The translations under genes and the position numbers were made by a program. From Symbiodinium kawagutii (Eukaryota > Sar > Dinophyceae > Suessiales > Symbiodiniaceae): a stretch of DNA of 64,000 bases. The notes under the pieces were generated by a model. The model did no database searches. It saw only the letters and a list, made by a program, of their open reading frames with translations, and was not told the DNA's origin. This document shows, piece after piece, positions 53,595-64,000 of the stretch; the stretch's first letter is position 1, and every line of letters starts with the position of its first letter. Location: contig VSDK01013809.1 in the NCBI GenBank assembly GCA_009767595.1, positions 66,652 through 130,651 on the forward strand, written 5' to 3'.

Positions 53595-55972
53595 AATTTA
53601 AAATCAAAGCAGGATTTCTGCTATTAAACTTTTCTTTCGGGAATCAAAGGGTTCAAGCTATTTTCCTCCAAATCCTGTACGGGGAACTTTATGAAGCCTT
53701 TTTCATAAATTTGAAAATCAAACCCGGATTTCTGCTATTAAACTTTTCTTTCGGGAATCAAAGGGTTCAGGCCGTTTTGTCCAGATCCTGTCCGGGAAGC
53801 TTTCGGAGCCTTTCTTTTTCAAATTCTTTGCTCGCAAGCCTCCACAAGCATTCGAAGGTCTCAAAACCTTCTGGAAGGTTCCCGGAAGCCCACGAGAGGC
53901 TCCTGGAGGCTTCCGACCGGGCAAAAAGCTGTCCTGGAAGGCTCCGTGCCCCCCTGCAAAAATTTTGGTGGTCACGGGAACACGCCGTGCCCCTAGGCAA
54001 AAAAATACAGTCTGTCAATGAAAATTTTTCTTTCGGGAATCAAAGGGTTCAGGCCGTTTTCCTCCAAATCCTGCCCGGGGAGCTTTTGGAAGCCTCTTTC
54101 AAAAATTTGAAAATCAAACCCGGATTTCTGCTATTAAACTTTTCTTTTGGGAATCAAAAGGTTCAGGCCGTTTTCCTCCAAATCGTGCTCGGGGAGCTTT
54201 TGTGAAGCCTTTCTGAAAATTTTGAAAATCAAACCCGGATTTCTGCTATTAAACTTTTCTTTCGGGAATCAAGGGGTTCAGGCCGTTCTCCTCCGGAATC
54301 AAAGGGTTCAGGCCGTTTTCCTCCAAATCGTGCTCGGGGAGCTTTTGTGAAGCCTCTCACAAAAATTTGAAAATCAAACCCGGATTTCTGCTATTAAACT
54401 TTTCTTTCGGGAATCAAAGGGTTCAGGCCGTTTTCCTCCAAATCGTGCTCGGGGAGCTTTTGTGAAGCCTCTCACAAAAATTTGAAAATCAAACCCGGAT
54501 TTCTGCTATTAAACTTTTCTTTCGGGAATCAAAGGGTTCAGGCCGTTTTCCTCCAAATCGTGCTCGGGGAGCTTTTGTGAAGCCTCTCACAAAAATTTGA
54601 AAATCAAACCCGGATTTCTGCTATTAAACTTTTCTTTCGGGAATCAAAGGGTTCAGGCCGTTTTCCTCCAAATCGTGCTCGGGGAGCTTTTGTGAAGCCT
54701 CTCACAAAAATTTGAAAATCAAACCCGGATTTCTGCTATTAAACTTTTCTTTCGGGAATCAAAGGGTTCAGGCCGTTTTCCTCCAGATCCTGTCCGGGAA
54801 GCTTTTGGAGCCTTTCGTTTTCAAATTCTTTGCTCGCAAGCCTCCAGAAGCCTTTCGAAGGTCTCCAAACTTTCTGGAAGCTTTCCGGAAGCCCACGAGA
54901 GGCTCCTGGAGGCTTGCCAGGCAGGAAACTTGCCGTGGTCGACGCGTCCGACCGGGAAAAAAGCTGTCTTGGAAGGCTCCGTGCCCCCCTGCAAAAATTT
55001 TGATGGTCACGGGAACACGCCGTGCCCCTGGGCTACAAAATACTGTCTGTCAATGTTTTGCAAAAATTTTAAAATCAAACCCGGATTTCTGCTATTAAAT
55101 TTTTCTTTCGGGAATCAAAGGGTTCAGGCCGTTTTCCTCCAAATCCTGCCCGGGGAGCTTTTGTGAAGCCTTTCTGAAAAATTTGAAAATCAAACCCGGA
55201 TTTCTGCTATTAAACTTTTCTTTCGGGAATCAAAGGGTTCAGGCCGTTTTCCTCCAAATCGTGCTCGGGGAGCTTTTGTGAAGCCTCTTTCAAAAATTTG
55301 AAAATCAAACCCGGATTTCTGCTATTAAACTTTTCTTTCGGGAATCAAAGGGTTCAGGCCGTTTTCCTCCAAATCGTGCTCGGGGAGCTTTTGTGAAGCC
55401 TCTTTCAAAAATTTGAAAATCAAACCCGGATTTCTGCTATTAAACTTTTCTTTCGGGAATCAAAGGGTTCAGGCCGTTTTCCTCCAAATCGTGCTCGGGG
55501 AGCTTTTGTGAAGCCTCTTTCAAAAATTTGAAAATCAAACCCGGATTTCTGCTATTAAACTTTTCTTTCGGGAATCAAAGGGTTCAGGCCGTTTTCCTCC
55601 AAATCGTGCTCGGGGAGCTTTTGTGAAGCCTCTTTCAAAAATTTGAAAATCAAACCCGGATTTCTGCTATTAAACTTCTCTTTCGGGAATCAAGGGGTTC
55701 AGGCCGTTCTCCTCCAAATTGGCTCGGGGAGTTTTTTTGAAGCCCTTTTCCAAAATTTGAAAATCAAAGCTGGATTTCTGCTATTAAACTTTTCTTTCGG
55801 GAATCAAAGGGTTCAGGCCGTTTTCCTCCAGATCCTGTCCGGGAAGCTTTTGGAGCCTTTCGTTTTCAAATTCTTTGCTCGCAAGCCTCCAGAAGCCTTT
55901 CGAAGGTCTCCAAACTTTCTGGAAGCTTTCCGGAAGCCCACGAGAGGCTCCTGGAGGCTTGCCAGGCAGGAA
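53595..55972 (+). repeat. 115-bp satellite array with inserted longer module
   Basis: The landmark GGGTTCAGGCCGTT recurs at a spacing of 115 bases (for example 54306, 54421, 54536, 54651, 54766, then 55122, 55237, 55352, 55467, 55582, 55697). Most internal copies are nearly identical. A longer module rich in GAAGCCT/CTGGAGG motifs interrupts it three times (53785-54020, 54784-55040, 55830-55972). The unit is not a multiple of three, so frames of up to 246 codons across it are not genes. Confidence 0.9.
54784..55040 (+). repeat. Long module inside the satellite array
   Basis: Most complete middle copy of the GC-rich module. Compared with the copy at 53785 it carries an extra stretch near 54930 (AGGAAACTTGCCGTGG...), and the third copy stops at that same stretch, where unrelated coding sequence begins. 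Confidence 0.8.
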
Positions 55973-55984
55973 ACTTGTGAGGCG

Positions 55985-56302
55985 GTTGGTTGTCCTCCTC
56001 TGTCGAATACTTGTGCACGACCACCGTCAGCCGCCACCCGCCGGGAAAGGCAAGTTGGCCCAGCACTTCGGTTTCCTGCACATGACCCCGAACAAACAGG
56101 AACCATCGGGATGGTATGTCGGGGGAAAACAACAGATGCGGCAGGGTTCCCTGGAACAGGTCCTGCACCTGCCACCAGGCCTGTTCTTCTGTGATCTCAT
56201 GTCCACAGACCGCAAGACCGTCAAAGAACAGGTCGAAACTGACCCTCCAGCTGCCCACCTGCAACACGGTGGCGTAGCTGGCCAACACCCCTACGAGCCG
56301 GT
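55985..56302 (-). CDS. Coding stretch cut by the assembly gap
   Basis: About 105 open codons: LQVGSWRVSFDLFFDGLAVC, EITEEQAWWQVQDLFQGTLP, FVRGHVQETEVLGQLAFPGG. Strong protein character with GC-ending codons. The 5' side runs into the N gap; the 3' side runs into the last copy of the satellite module, where the frame becomes repeat-derived. No family recognised. Confidence 0.6.
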
Positions 56303-57261
56303 NNNNNNNNNNNNNNNNNNNNNNNNNNNNNNNNNNNNNNNNNNNNNNNNNNNNNNNNNNNNNNNNNNNNNNNNNNNNNNNNNNNNNNNNNNNNNNNNNN
56401 NNNNNNNNNNNNNNNNNNNNNNNNNNNNNNNNNNNNNNNNNNNNNNNNNNNNNNNNNNNNNNNNNNNNNNNNNNNNNNNNNNNNNNNNNNNNNNNNNNNN
56501 NNNNNNNNNNNNNNNNNNNNNNNNNNNNNNNNNNNNNNNNNNNNNNNNNNNNNNNNNNNNNNNNNNNNNNNNNNNNNNNNNNNNNNNNNNNNNNNNNNNN
56601 NNNNNNNNNNNNNNNNNNNNNNNNNNNNNNNNNNNNNNNNNNNNNNNNNNNNNNNNNNNNNNNNNNNNNNNNNNNNNNNNNNNNNNNNNNNNNNNNNNNN
56701 NNNNNNNNNNNNNNNNNNNNNNNNNNNNNNNNNNNNNNNNNNNNNNNNNNNNNNNNNNNNNNNNNNNNNNNNNNNNNNNNNNNNNNNNNNNNNNNNNNNN
56801 NNNNNNNNNNNNNNNNNNNNNNNNNNNNNNNNNNNNNNNNNNNNNNNNNNNNNNNNNNNNNNNNNNNNNNNNNNNNNNNNNNNNNNNNNNNNNNNNNNNN
56901 NNNNNNNNNNNNNNNNNNNNNNNNNNNNNNNNNNNNNNNNNNNNNNNNNNNNNNNNNNNNNNNNNNNNNNNNNNNNNNNNNNNNNNNNNNNNNNNNNNNN
57001 NNNNNNNNNNNNNNNNNNNNNNNNNNNNNNNNNNNNNNNNNNNNNNNNNNNNNNNNNNNNNNNNNNNNNNNNNNNNNNNNNNNNNNNNNNNNNNNNNNNN
57101 NNNNNNNNNNNNNNNNNNNNNNNNNNNNNNNNNNNNNNNNNNNNNNNNNNNNNNNNNNNNNNNNNNNNNNNNNNNNNNNNNNNNNNNNNNNNNNNNNNNN
57201 NNNNNNNNNNNNNNNNNNNNNNNNNNNNNNNNNNNNNNNNNNNNNNNNNNNNNNNNNNNNN
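56303..57261. other. Assembly gap, 959 N
   Basis: Gap directly after a minus coding stretch. Any frame drawn across it is meaningless. Confidence 1.
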
Positions 57262-57680
57262 CACAGGGTGTCTGACAAAGCATGTCTTGCGAAGAGCATC
57301 TTACCAAGAGCGTGTTACCAATAACAATTATGATGAGCGTCTCACCCAGAGTGTCTCGCCAAGAACGTTCCACCAAGAGTGTCTCAGCAAGATTGCCGTG
57401 GAACTGCCAAGTCGAGCTGAGGTCCAGACCCTTTGGTGTCTCTGTCGCCTGGCCAAGCGGATGAAGAGTAGACTGATTCTTCGTGTGTCACCCGAAAAGT
57501 TTGGGGTACTCACAAAGTCACTGAGACACACACGCAGACACTCACAGCTCAACTGTCTTTTAGACCCTGGGGCGCTCATTATCCGGCCATGTGTAGGCTC
57601 AGATATGACAAAGAGGAGAAAGTTCAAACGCTCCTGGAAAAAAGAGAGGCGGGGTTTCAAAGGCCCACTGCCCGGACCAC

Positions 57681-57830
57681 CTCTAGGAGGTGGTCCAGGC
57701 CCTCTAACACTGTGTCGTCCGCCTCCTCCTCGATTTCTTCAAGGATTGGGTCCTCGTCTGGGGCTTCTTCTTCCTCGGCCCCTTCTCCGTGACCCTCTTC
57801 GTCGTCCTCCGGGGCAGCCTCTACTGCTAT
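57681..57830 (-). CDS. Acidic low-complexity exon
   Basis: 50 codons, phase 0 at both ends, from ACACACAAG|ATA to CTAGAG|GTGGTC: EDDEEGHGEGAEEEEAPDED then PILEEIEEEADDTVLEGLDH. An acidic, disordered tail or linker. A 208-codon plus frame (57287-57913) crosses it but reads as Pro/Leu/Arg-rich antisense. Confidence 0.55.
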
Positions 57831-58228
57831 CTTGTGTGTATAACATGCCAAGACGGCACATTGATTTAAGTTTCAAGTTTTCGAAATGCAAAAATTCATA
57901 CAGCATTAGTTGAGCTTCCTGGATTATATCAAAAAATCTCAAGATGTTTGAATTTTTCCTGGATCCCTATCAATGTTTGCCAACCCCCGAACCAAAATGC
58001 TCAGCGAGCTGAACATAATGCTGCAAATGGCAAAGAACAATTTTTTTTACTGCAGCAAGAAAACCAGCTACAGGGAGAAAAGCAAACAGGTATGAACGCA
58101 ATACGGGGAGGAGGGATCCAAGGGGAAGAATGATTTTCTCAAATGACATGGGACCAACGGGCGGGTGGGTGTATGCCAACAAAAGCAAAACAACACATGG
58201 TGTAAGATCACTGTCAAACAGCGCGTTG

Positions 58229-58335
58229 AAACCAAAACCCTAAACCCTAAAACCAAAACCCTAAAACCCTAACACCCTAAAACCAAAACCCTAAAACCCT
58301 AACACCCTAAAACCAAAACCCTAAAACCCCAAACC
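58229..58335 (-). repeat. Interstitial telomere-type repeat, higher order
   Basis: AAACCCTA units arranged in a repeated block of about 32 bases (ACCAAAACCCTAAAACCCTA then ACACCCTAA), three times. TTTAGGG is the plant/dinoflagellate telomere type. Confidence 0.85.
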
Positions 58336-58606
58336 ATTCATCACTGCGTATAGCCAGTGTTTTCGCATCTTGTCCAAGCCATCTCGACCTTGTACAACAT
58401 ACTCCATTGCATTGGCGCTTTATGTGGTGGGGCGAACGTTAAGGCTGGAGGGCACATGTTTAATAATCGTATTATGAATAGTGGTTTAAACTAGGGGACG
58501 ATAGCCATCAATTATAAAGGATAGCCATTTATGATGGCTTGTGGTTGGTCAATGATGGTTCAAAGGGGAGAATAGCCATCAATTATCGGGGACATACCAA
58601 CTATAT

Positions 58607-58789
58607 AGTGTTTTTTCACGCCAGTTTGGGAACCCCCAAGTTATGGTCGGTTTATCACTACACATGACTAATCACCAAATCATGGGACCCAAATCAGCAC
58701 TACAAATGACTAGTAAACCAACTGCAAATGACTAATCACCAAATCACTACACATGACTGGGGATACCCCTACTTGAGAAAGCACCAAAT
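58607..58789 (-). mobile_element. MITE1 copy with internal repeats
   Basis: GGGAACCCCCAAGTTATGGT ... GGATACCCCTACTTGAGAAA, with three ACACATGACTAATCACC-like blocks inside. Confidence 0.6.
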
Positions 58790-58989
58790 CATGGGCGGCG
58801 CGGCGGCGCCTTGTTTTGAACCGCGCTTCATGAGGGGAACGTGGGATATGTGATAAGCTACAGGGATAGACAAATATGGCTATAAGGGGACAATAAGCAA
58901 CAACAATGGTTAATAATAGCTGCTTAATGTGGTTAATAATAGGGGACAACAACCAACAATAATGGGGGATATGCCAGCTATATATTATA

Positions 58990-59820
58990 TCTCTATAGAC
59001 ACCAGCAAATATATCGGGAAATACTTTGTATATTCAAAATTGCCTATATTTCTATAATTTCAACTTTTTCAGTTGATAGCTACTAGATAGATAGACAAAT
59101 TAAGCAAACCTATAAACCGCTGAATAAACTATGTATGTATATAGATACCAGCATGATAAATTGTAGATGTAGACATGTCTAGCCATCAAAAGTAAATGGG
59201 CAATGTGACATCACTAAAGAGCATATAGTCTTGTTCTTTCTATCAAAAAAATGATATATGAAAACACTACATGACTGAACAAACAAATCAAAAAGTGAGT
59301 GAATGCATTCAAAAACACACAAGTACATAAATTGACAAATACATCTACACATCAAAAAACATATGAATAAATCAATAAATTAATTGAGATGCGATATAAC
59401 AGCATAGACTAAATATGTATATATATATAATATCAAATCATATTATACCATAAGATATACAATAACATGCGATATGAGATAAATCAATATGATGGACTGA
59501 CTGCAATATGATACAGTAAAAAATGATAAAACAAATAAATAGTAATATGCGCACATATGCTCGCACAAATGCTCACCTCTAAGGGTGTTCATAAAGGTGC
59601 TTCCCCTAGCCCAAACGGGAGACATTCCAGGAGTGACAAAGCAATGAAGAAGATTTGAATCAGATAGTGAAATATCATTTATAGTGAACATTTGAATCAT
59701 GATAGATCACCTGAATCTTGAAGTGTAAATCAAACAGTGAGATAAATCATGAAGTGATCAATCATGAAGAGATCAATCATTCAAATCAGTAGTGAGACAT
59801 TATCACATTTTGGAGTAAAT
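58990..59820. other. AT-rich low-complexity stretch
   Basis: ATATA and AAATCAAT words, no GC island and no exon signal. Confidence 0.6.
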
Positions 59821-59821
59821 C

Positions 59822-60112
59822 ATGAGGAGACAAAGCAATGTAGTGGGGCGCTCCAAGGTTATACAGTTATACCCCAGTGCAGGATGTGCTCTGATTACTC
59901 AATGGAAGCACATTTTTGAGGGTACTTTTGTAAGTGTATTCACTGCATCGACAGCGATTTCGCCTTCAAATTCCATCCAAAGATTGGAGTTGTCCCATAA
60001 ATATGTTGGGCTAGCCTATAAATTCAACCGAAATTCTAGCCATGAAATTGGGAATCAATTCAAACCCGACAAAACGATCCTCCTTGGGGCCACCAGTTGG
60101 AGACAGGTCTGA
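59822..60112 (+). CDS. Unrecognised 96-residue frame
   Basis: ATG to stop with even composition (HKYVGLAYKFNRNSSHEIGN). It stands out from AT-rich repeats around it. No motif seen. Confidence 0.35.
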   Translation: MRRQSNVVGRSKVIQLYPSAGCALITQWKHIFEGTFVSVFTASTAISPSNSIQRLELSHKYVGLAYKFNRNSSHEIGNQFKPDKTILLGATSWRQV

Positions 60113-60625
60113 GCACGCGGCTGGACCCGTAGCTAACTTTAAGTCGGGTAGCTGACATTGGTCTGTGGATGCGACTAATCATAAGATTTGCAGTTGCCAT
60201 CTGAGCAATATAAAATGATAACTGGGAGGTCCCCTATGACTTGAGAAACCACCATATACACTATGAATGGTTGGTTTACTATTAAAAATGGTTCTTGCTT
60301 CAGCAAAACCAACTCATGCAATCTCAAGCTGCTGGGTAGTTTCATGCCGTGACTGAAGCACAGCGATCTGTAGCTATGGACAAGCTTGACACTGCTTGAT
60401 GGCATCGATGATCCAATTTGGGATATTTGGCTGAAGCGATCAGCCTAGAATACCTCACTATAAGATTCATCGCAAGAGGCATAAAGGATATGAAGCAGGT
60501 ATGGTTTCAAAGCTTGACTATACTCCAACACGCCGGATGACCATCGCTTAGCCATGCTCCGGAAAACATCGTAGCTCGGCCCCCCACCGAACCCATGCAA
60601 TACCCGTCATGGTGCTCCAATCAGG

Positions 60626-60670
60626 GTCTCGTCCTGGTGTCCGTGGTGACCCTGGTGATGGAACAACACC
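60626..60670 (+). CDS. Possible micro-exon, hydrophobic
   Basis: 45 bases between CTCCAATCAG|GG and CACCAG|GTCACC encode GLVLVSVVTLVMEQHQ. The minus strand also carries an AG|G site here. Confidence 0.3.
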
Positions 60671-61089
60671 AGGTCACCATCACAGGATATGGCTACAAGG
60701 GTCCCTTAGTGATACCCTCTGGTAAACTAACATGGCAATGGAAAATCGACCATTTTGTTAGGAAAACTAGCTATGTTAGTTTACCGGAGGGTAGCTGCCA
60801 TAACTGGTTCTGACAACAAACAGGTTATAACAACCAACAATGAGTAATACCAACAATAGGTAATAAGCACTAGTCCGAAGCTAAGTTTTCTATAACATAT
60901 TTTTTGCAAACTTACATAGACCCTCCGAACGGTTCATTCTGATAGAAAACCTGGGGGGTGGCTTTGCACAAGCATAAATCATTGGTCTCACTGTGGCTAC
61001 TTGAAGGTCCAAAGTCAAGAGCTTAACGTGATATTGATGTTACCGATGTTTACGCATTGTCAGTGCCATTTTGTGGCCACTGTTTTCCT

Positions 61090-61185
61090 AGAGTATGTAG
61101 ACTATCTAGACTGTCTAGACTGTCTAGACTATCTAGACTATCTAGACTGACTAACCTATCTAGACTGTCTAACCTATCTGTGCAT
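61090..61185 (+). repeat. TCTAGAC decamer array
   Basis: About eight copies of CTATCTAGAC/CTGTCTAGAC, each with the palindrome TCTAGA, running into CTATCCATC repeats to about 61500. Confidence 0.85.
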
Positions 61186-61659
61186 ATGTGTCTATCCATC
61201 TATCCATTCCATCCAACCCTATCTGGCCTCGCCCTGCCATTTCCTAGTTTATCCATCCATTTATCAATCTACCCATCTACCTAACCATCTATCTTCCAAT
61301 CCCATCTATCCCATTCTATGCTATCCTATCCAAGCTCTCTATCATCTATCGATCCAGTGAATCCTGATTTTTTATCCTATCCAATCTATCCGATCGTATC
61401 CGATGTATCTAATCTATCTAGTCAATCCGATTTATCTGATCCATCTAATGTATCAAATTGGTTTAATCAACCTAGGATATATCTATCTATTTCTGTCCAG
61501 TCAATTTCGTCTTATTGATGGTGTCTCCATCTCTATGATTTTGGTCACTGCAAATCTGAAAGTTGGGTTCTGGGGTACACCCAAAGTCATGGGAACTTGT
61601 ATAAGCATACCCCAACCTCCTTGCCCTGTCGCACTATATTCTGTGAGTAAAAAGGAAAA

Positions 61660-61828
61660 AACATGGAACGCCTATCAAGAAATGGTAGTTCTCCACATCT
61701 CTATCAGTTTCACTCAGGGTCCAGGGTACATCGTGCATCATCCCAGGCCATGTTTGTTGCTGGGGGTTGCCACTCCCACGGAAGCAGACTCCTGGATCGT
61801 TCGGAAAAACGTGGTGCCACCTGGGTGA
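61660..61828 (-). CDS. Coding-like stretch, strand uncertain
   Basis: Minus reads VPWTLSETDRDVENYHFLIG and PRWHHVFPNDPGVCFRGSGN; plus reads HPRPCLLLGVATPTEADSWI to a stop at 61828. No decisive splice sites. Confidence 0.3.
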
Positions 61829-61935
61829 TGATCCCTGATGGCCAACCAATCAACTGCCCACTACTAAGCCTTAGTCAGGGGCAGCTGGGCATACAAACCA
61901 GGTCGTGAAGCAAATCCCAGAAACGATCAAAATAC

Positions 61936-62020
61936 CGAGCTCTTGTGACCGGTTCTGACCCTGGACATCTTCGAAGACAAACTGCGGGGAGGCGCTGAGA
62001 GGAAAAGAGGCGCTGATCCC
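61936..62020 (-). CDS. Probable exon
   Basis: From GGTACAAG|GGG to GAGCTCG|GTATTT encodes GISASFPLSASPQFVFEDVQ and GQNRSQEL. Confidence 0.45.
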
Positions 62021-62706
62021 CTTGTACCACCAAGCACCCAAAGACCAACAAACAAGTGGCACCCAGACTCGATGCGTCAAATCTTGCGTCATATCTTCGA
62101 TCCGACTTCATCAAACAAGCAACCAATTGGCCAAGGCAGTTTCGATGTACGTGCTTCTCTTCTCATGTGGGAGTGAGGAACCCTGAGCCATCCAAAAACC
62201 TTGATTCGGAATAGGGAAACCAACAATTTTGGGGGTGCATCATTGATAGACAAAAGCATAACATGTGCATTTAAGGAAAATAGGCATGAAACATACAACT
62301 ATGTATATGGGTGTTGTTAAACAAAAATCCTTGTTCCGGGAACGGACATCTTAGCGAAACAAAGTTTTCTGTAGCGAAACTTTAGCGCGCTCCATGTTTA
62401 ACTTTCGCGGGCTCTATGGACATGTCATCAGAATTCGAACTTGCAAAACCAAATTCAAGATAAACATAGTGTTGTATTGAAATGAGATACCTCCAAATCA
62501 TCCCCTACTAGTGGTTCATAGTACTAACCCAACCATTTTTTGGATTTTTTGGATTTCCTATTTCGAGAAACAAATCCAAGTTGGAAAACCGCACCTTCGT
62601 TTTGTAGTTTCCATATAATATATCTACATAAGACATACAAATGATGAAAACCAAACAAACGAGCGGTAAAACAGCACATTCGTTTCCAAGATCCCAACGA
62701 GAATAC

Positions 62707-62866
62707 CCTTGGACTCAGCACCACGAGTGTTGAGGCACCCAACATGGCACCGGGTCCACTTGGTTCCCCGGCCAATGTTTGCTGAGACCGCAGCCCTTGA
62801 GTCCAGGAGCACCGTAGTAGTATTCCATGGCCCGGTGGGACAAAAGGCTGTAGACACAAAACAAGC
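62707..62866 (-). CDS. Probable exon, all minus frames open
   Basis: Acceptor AGCTCTCCAG|GC. Frame options: TAFCPTGPWNTTTVLLDSRA or MEYYYGAPGLKGCGLSKHWP. Donor near TCCAAGG|GTATTC. Exon likely, frame unsettled. Confidence 0.45.
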
Positions 62867-63179
62867 CTGGAGAGCTGGCAGGTGTGTAAGTACCAACCAT
62901 GGTTAGTAATGGTTGATACTAATAATTAGTGTAACTATGAGTGTAACTATTCGTGTACTATAGGTTGGTACTAACCATTAGTGTAACTATTAGGAGCAAT
63001 GTATGCTAACTATGGTTAGCATGATCAACGATGGTTGATATTGGTTTATAGTTGAAATATCATAGCTAATAATGATCATAATGGGCTGGTGGCTGCACCA
63101 CCCCTTTGAAGTTGTGTGATTTCCAATTGTAACGTCAATAAGTATTACTACGATGAATATAATTTGATATAGCATATAC

Positions 63180-63325
63180 CTTGAATACAACTTTAAACAT
63201 AGAGTCACGGAGCAACTACCAGTCGTGGTGGACATAACATGATACTGTACTTGGATCTGTCTATTGGCCTGAGGAGTCTGAGGTACTCCTTGGAAACTCA
63301 TCATAAACGTGGCCGTTGATGGAGG
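63180..63325 (-). CDS. Exon of unknown protein
   Basis: 48 codons from ACATCTCCCGCAG|CCT to TATTCAAG|GTATAT: TFMMSFQGVPQTPQANRQIQ and VQYHVMSTTTGSCSVTLCLK. Gln/Thr-rich; both splice sites are good. The same frame stays open beyond the donor, so the site choice is by consensus. Confidence 0.6.
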
Positions 63326-63774
63326 CTGCGGGAGATGTTGAGTGACCACATGCAAGCTGGGGCCCCAATGTTGGTGACTCAGCTTTTAACTAAGGCAACT
63401 AAATGTAACTACCAGTTATGGTAGAAATGCCATGATAGAACCATACTAGAGTGGTGAATCTTACACTGCGGCAAACGAACCTGGAAGTAGAAATTCCATT
63501 TTCTATAATTAATGGTTTTACCTTTCAAAATTGTGATTTTCAGCTTCCAGGTTAGAGACTGCCAGAGGGCAACCAACTTACATCTTGGTATCCCCACCTT
63601 GTGTTGTGCCAATTTTGGACGTGATGCCATTCATGTCTACCCTCTAACGACCAATGTTTCCTGTGTTGAGCTGCCATAGCAATGCGACAGAACGAGGACA
63701 TGGAGCGTTGGTGGTCGTTGTCATTGTCATTGTAGGACCGGCCCCCGCAATTTCCGAGCTGTTAGGGACACAAC

Positions 63775-63856
63775 CTTTTCGTAGCCGGGGAGCCGGGTTG
63801 ACAAGTAGATTTCCAAACCTAGGCAGTTGGGTTCACATGCTGCAACTTTGGGAATG
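63775..63856 (-). CDS. Probable exon
   Basis: From TTTGGCAAG|C to GAAAAG|GTTGTG encodes IPKVAACEPNCLGLEIYLST and RLPGYEK. A plus frame (63654-63920) is also open. Likely same gene as the exon at 63180-63325. Confidence 0.45.
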
Positions 63857-64000
63857 CTTGCCAAACAAAATGACGGGTATTTTCGGTATTTCAGCAGCAG
63901 AGTCACTTGCAAACATATAAATCATATAGATCTAATTCATCTAAAGCAGCTCAGCATGAACCCAAGAATCGTTACTGTCACCGCGCCAGCGCCTCGACTC

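Noticed and set aside
53281-53607. Lys/Glu/Arg-rich 108-codon minus frame
   Set aside because: Pure translation of the pyrimidine tract.
53465-54205. 246-codon and 183-codon plus frames in the satellite
   Set aside because: The 115-bp unit is not a multiple of three and the frames just read repeat copies (FLLLNFSFGNQRVQAVF...).
53595-55972. CRISPR-like regular repeats
   Set aside because: The whole 115-bp unit repeats with no unique spacers, and the context is eukaryotic.
55866-57299. Very long frames (347-477 codons) across 56.3-57.3 kb
   Set aside because: They consist mostly of unknown residues from the 959-N gap. Only 55985-56302 is real sequence with coding character.
1-64000. tRNA, rRNA or dinoflagellate spliced-leader sequence
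   Set aside because: I saw no cloverleaf-like block, no rRNA-like stretch and no TTTTGGCTCAAG-type leader; a covariance search would be decisive.

Overview
The window looks like nuclear DNA of a dinoflagellate, probably Symbiodiniaceae-like. This is inferred from five things: an RCC1-like protein built of short GxNxxGQCxIP repeats next to a ubiquitin-like tail (a family expanded in these algae); very small GC-rich exons in long AT-rich introns; introns that usually end AG|G; interstitial TTTAGGG telomere-type repeats; and dense short inverted-repeat elements. There are no operons, no rRNA or tRNA that I could see, and no bacterial features. Two assembly gaps are present (13 N near 29.8 kb, 959 N at 56.3-57.3 kb).

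Genes were found by looking for GC-rich islands with an open frame bounded by AG and GT. Almost all are exons of 40-200 bases, so most calls are exons and not whole genes. About 1-17 kb: minus-strand exons, including four phase-compatible exons of an RND/Dispatched-Patched-type membrane protein (12164 down to 9170) and probable further exons to the left and right. 19-25 kb: scattered exon candidates on both strands. 25.4-26.7 kb: minus-strand RCC1-like gene, the clearest gene here. 28.5-30.9 kb: a plus-strand gene for a probable single-pass membrane protein. 32.8-35.6 kb: a five-exon minus-strand chain of unknown function that keeps phase throughout. 38.0 kb: a minus-strand exon with a fatty-acid-desaturase third histidine box. 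40-49.6 kb: isolated exons, mostly minus strand. 53.2-58.3 kb: a pyrimidine tract, a 115-bp tandem array, a gap and an acidic exon, with telomere-type repeats at both sides. 60-64 kb: more minus-strand exons.

The non-coding part is mostly repeats. Three short elements with terminal inverted repeats (here MITE1, MITE2, MITE3) recur every few kb, often directly beside exon edges, which suggests that they make up introns. Other large stretches are arrays of degenerate 10-12-bp ATGGTTAATG-like monomers, in places organised as 33-bp and 77-bp higher-order units.

Exon boundaries come from splice-site and frame consistency read by eye, with no transcript evidence. On several islands both strands are open, and this is stated in the entry.
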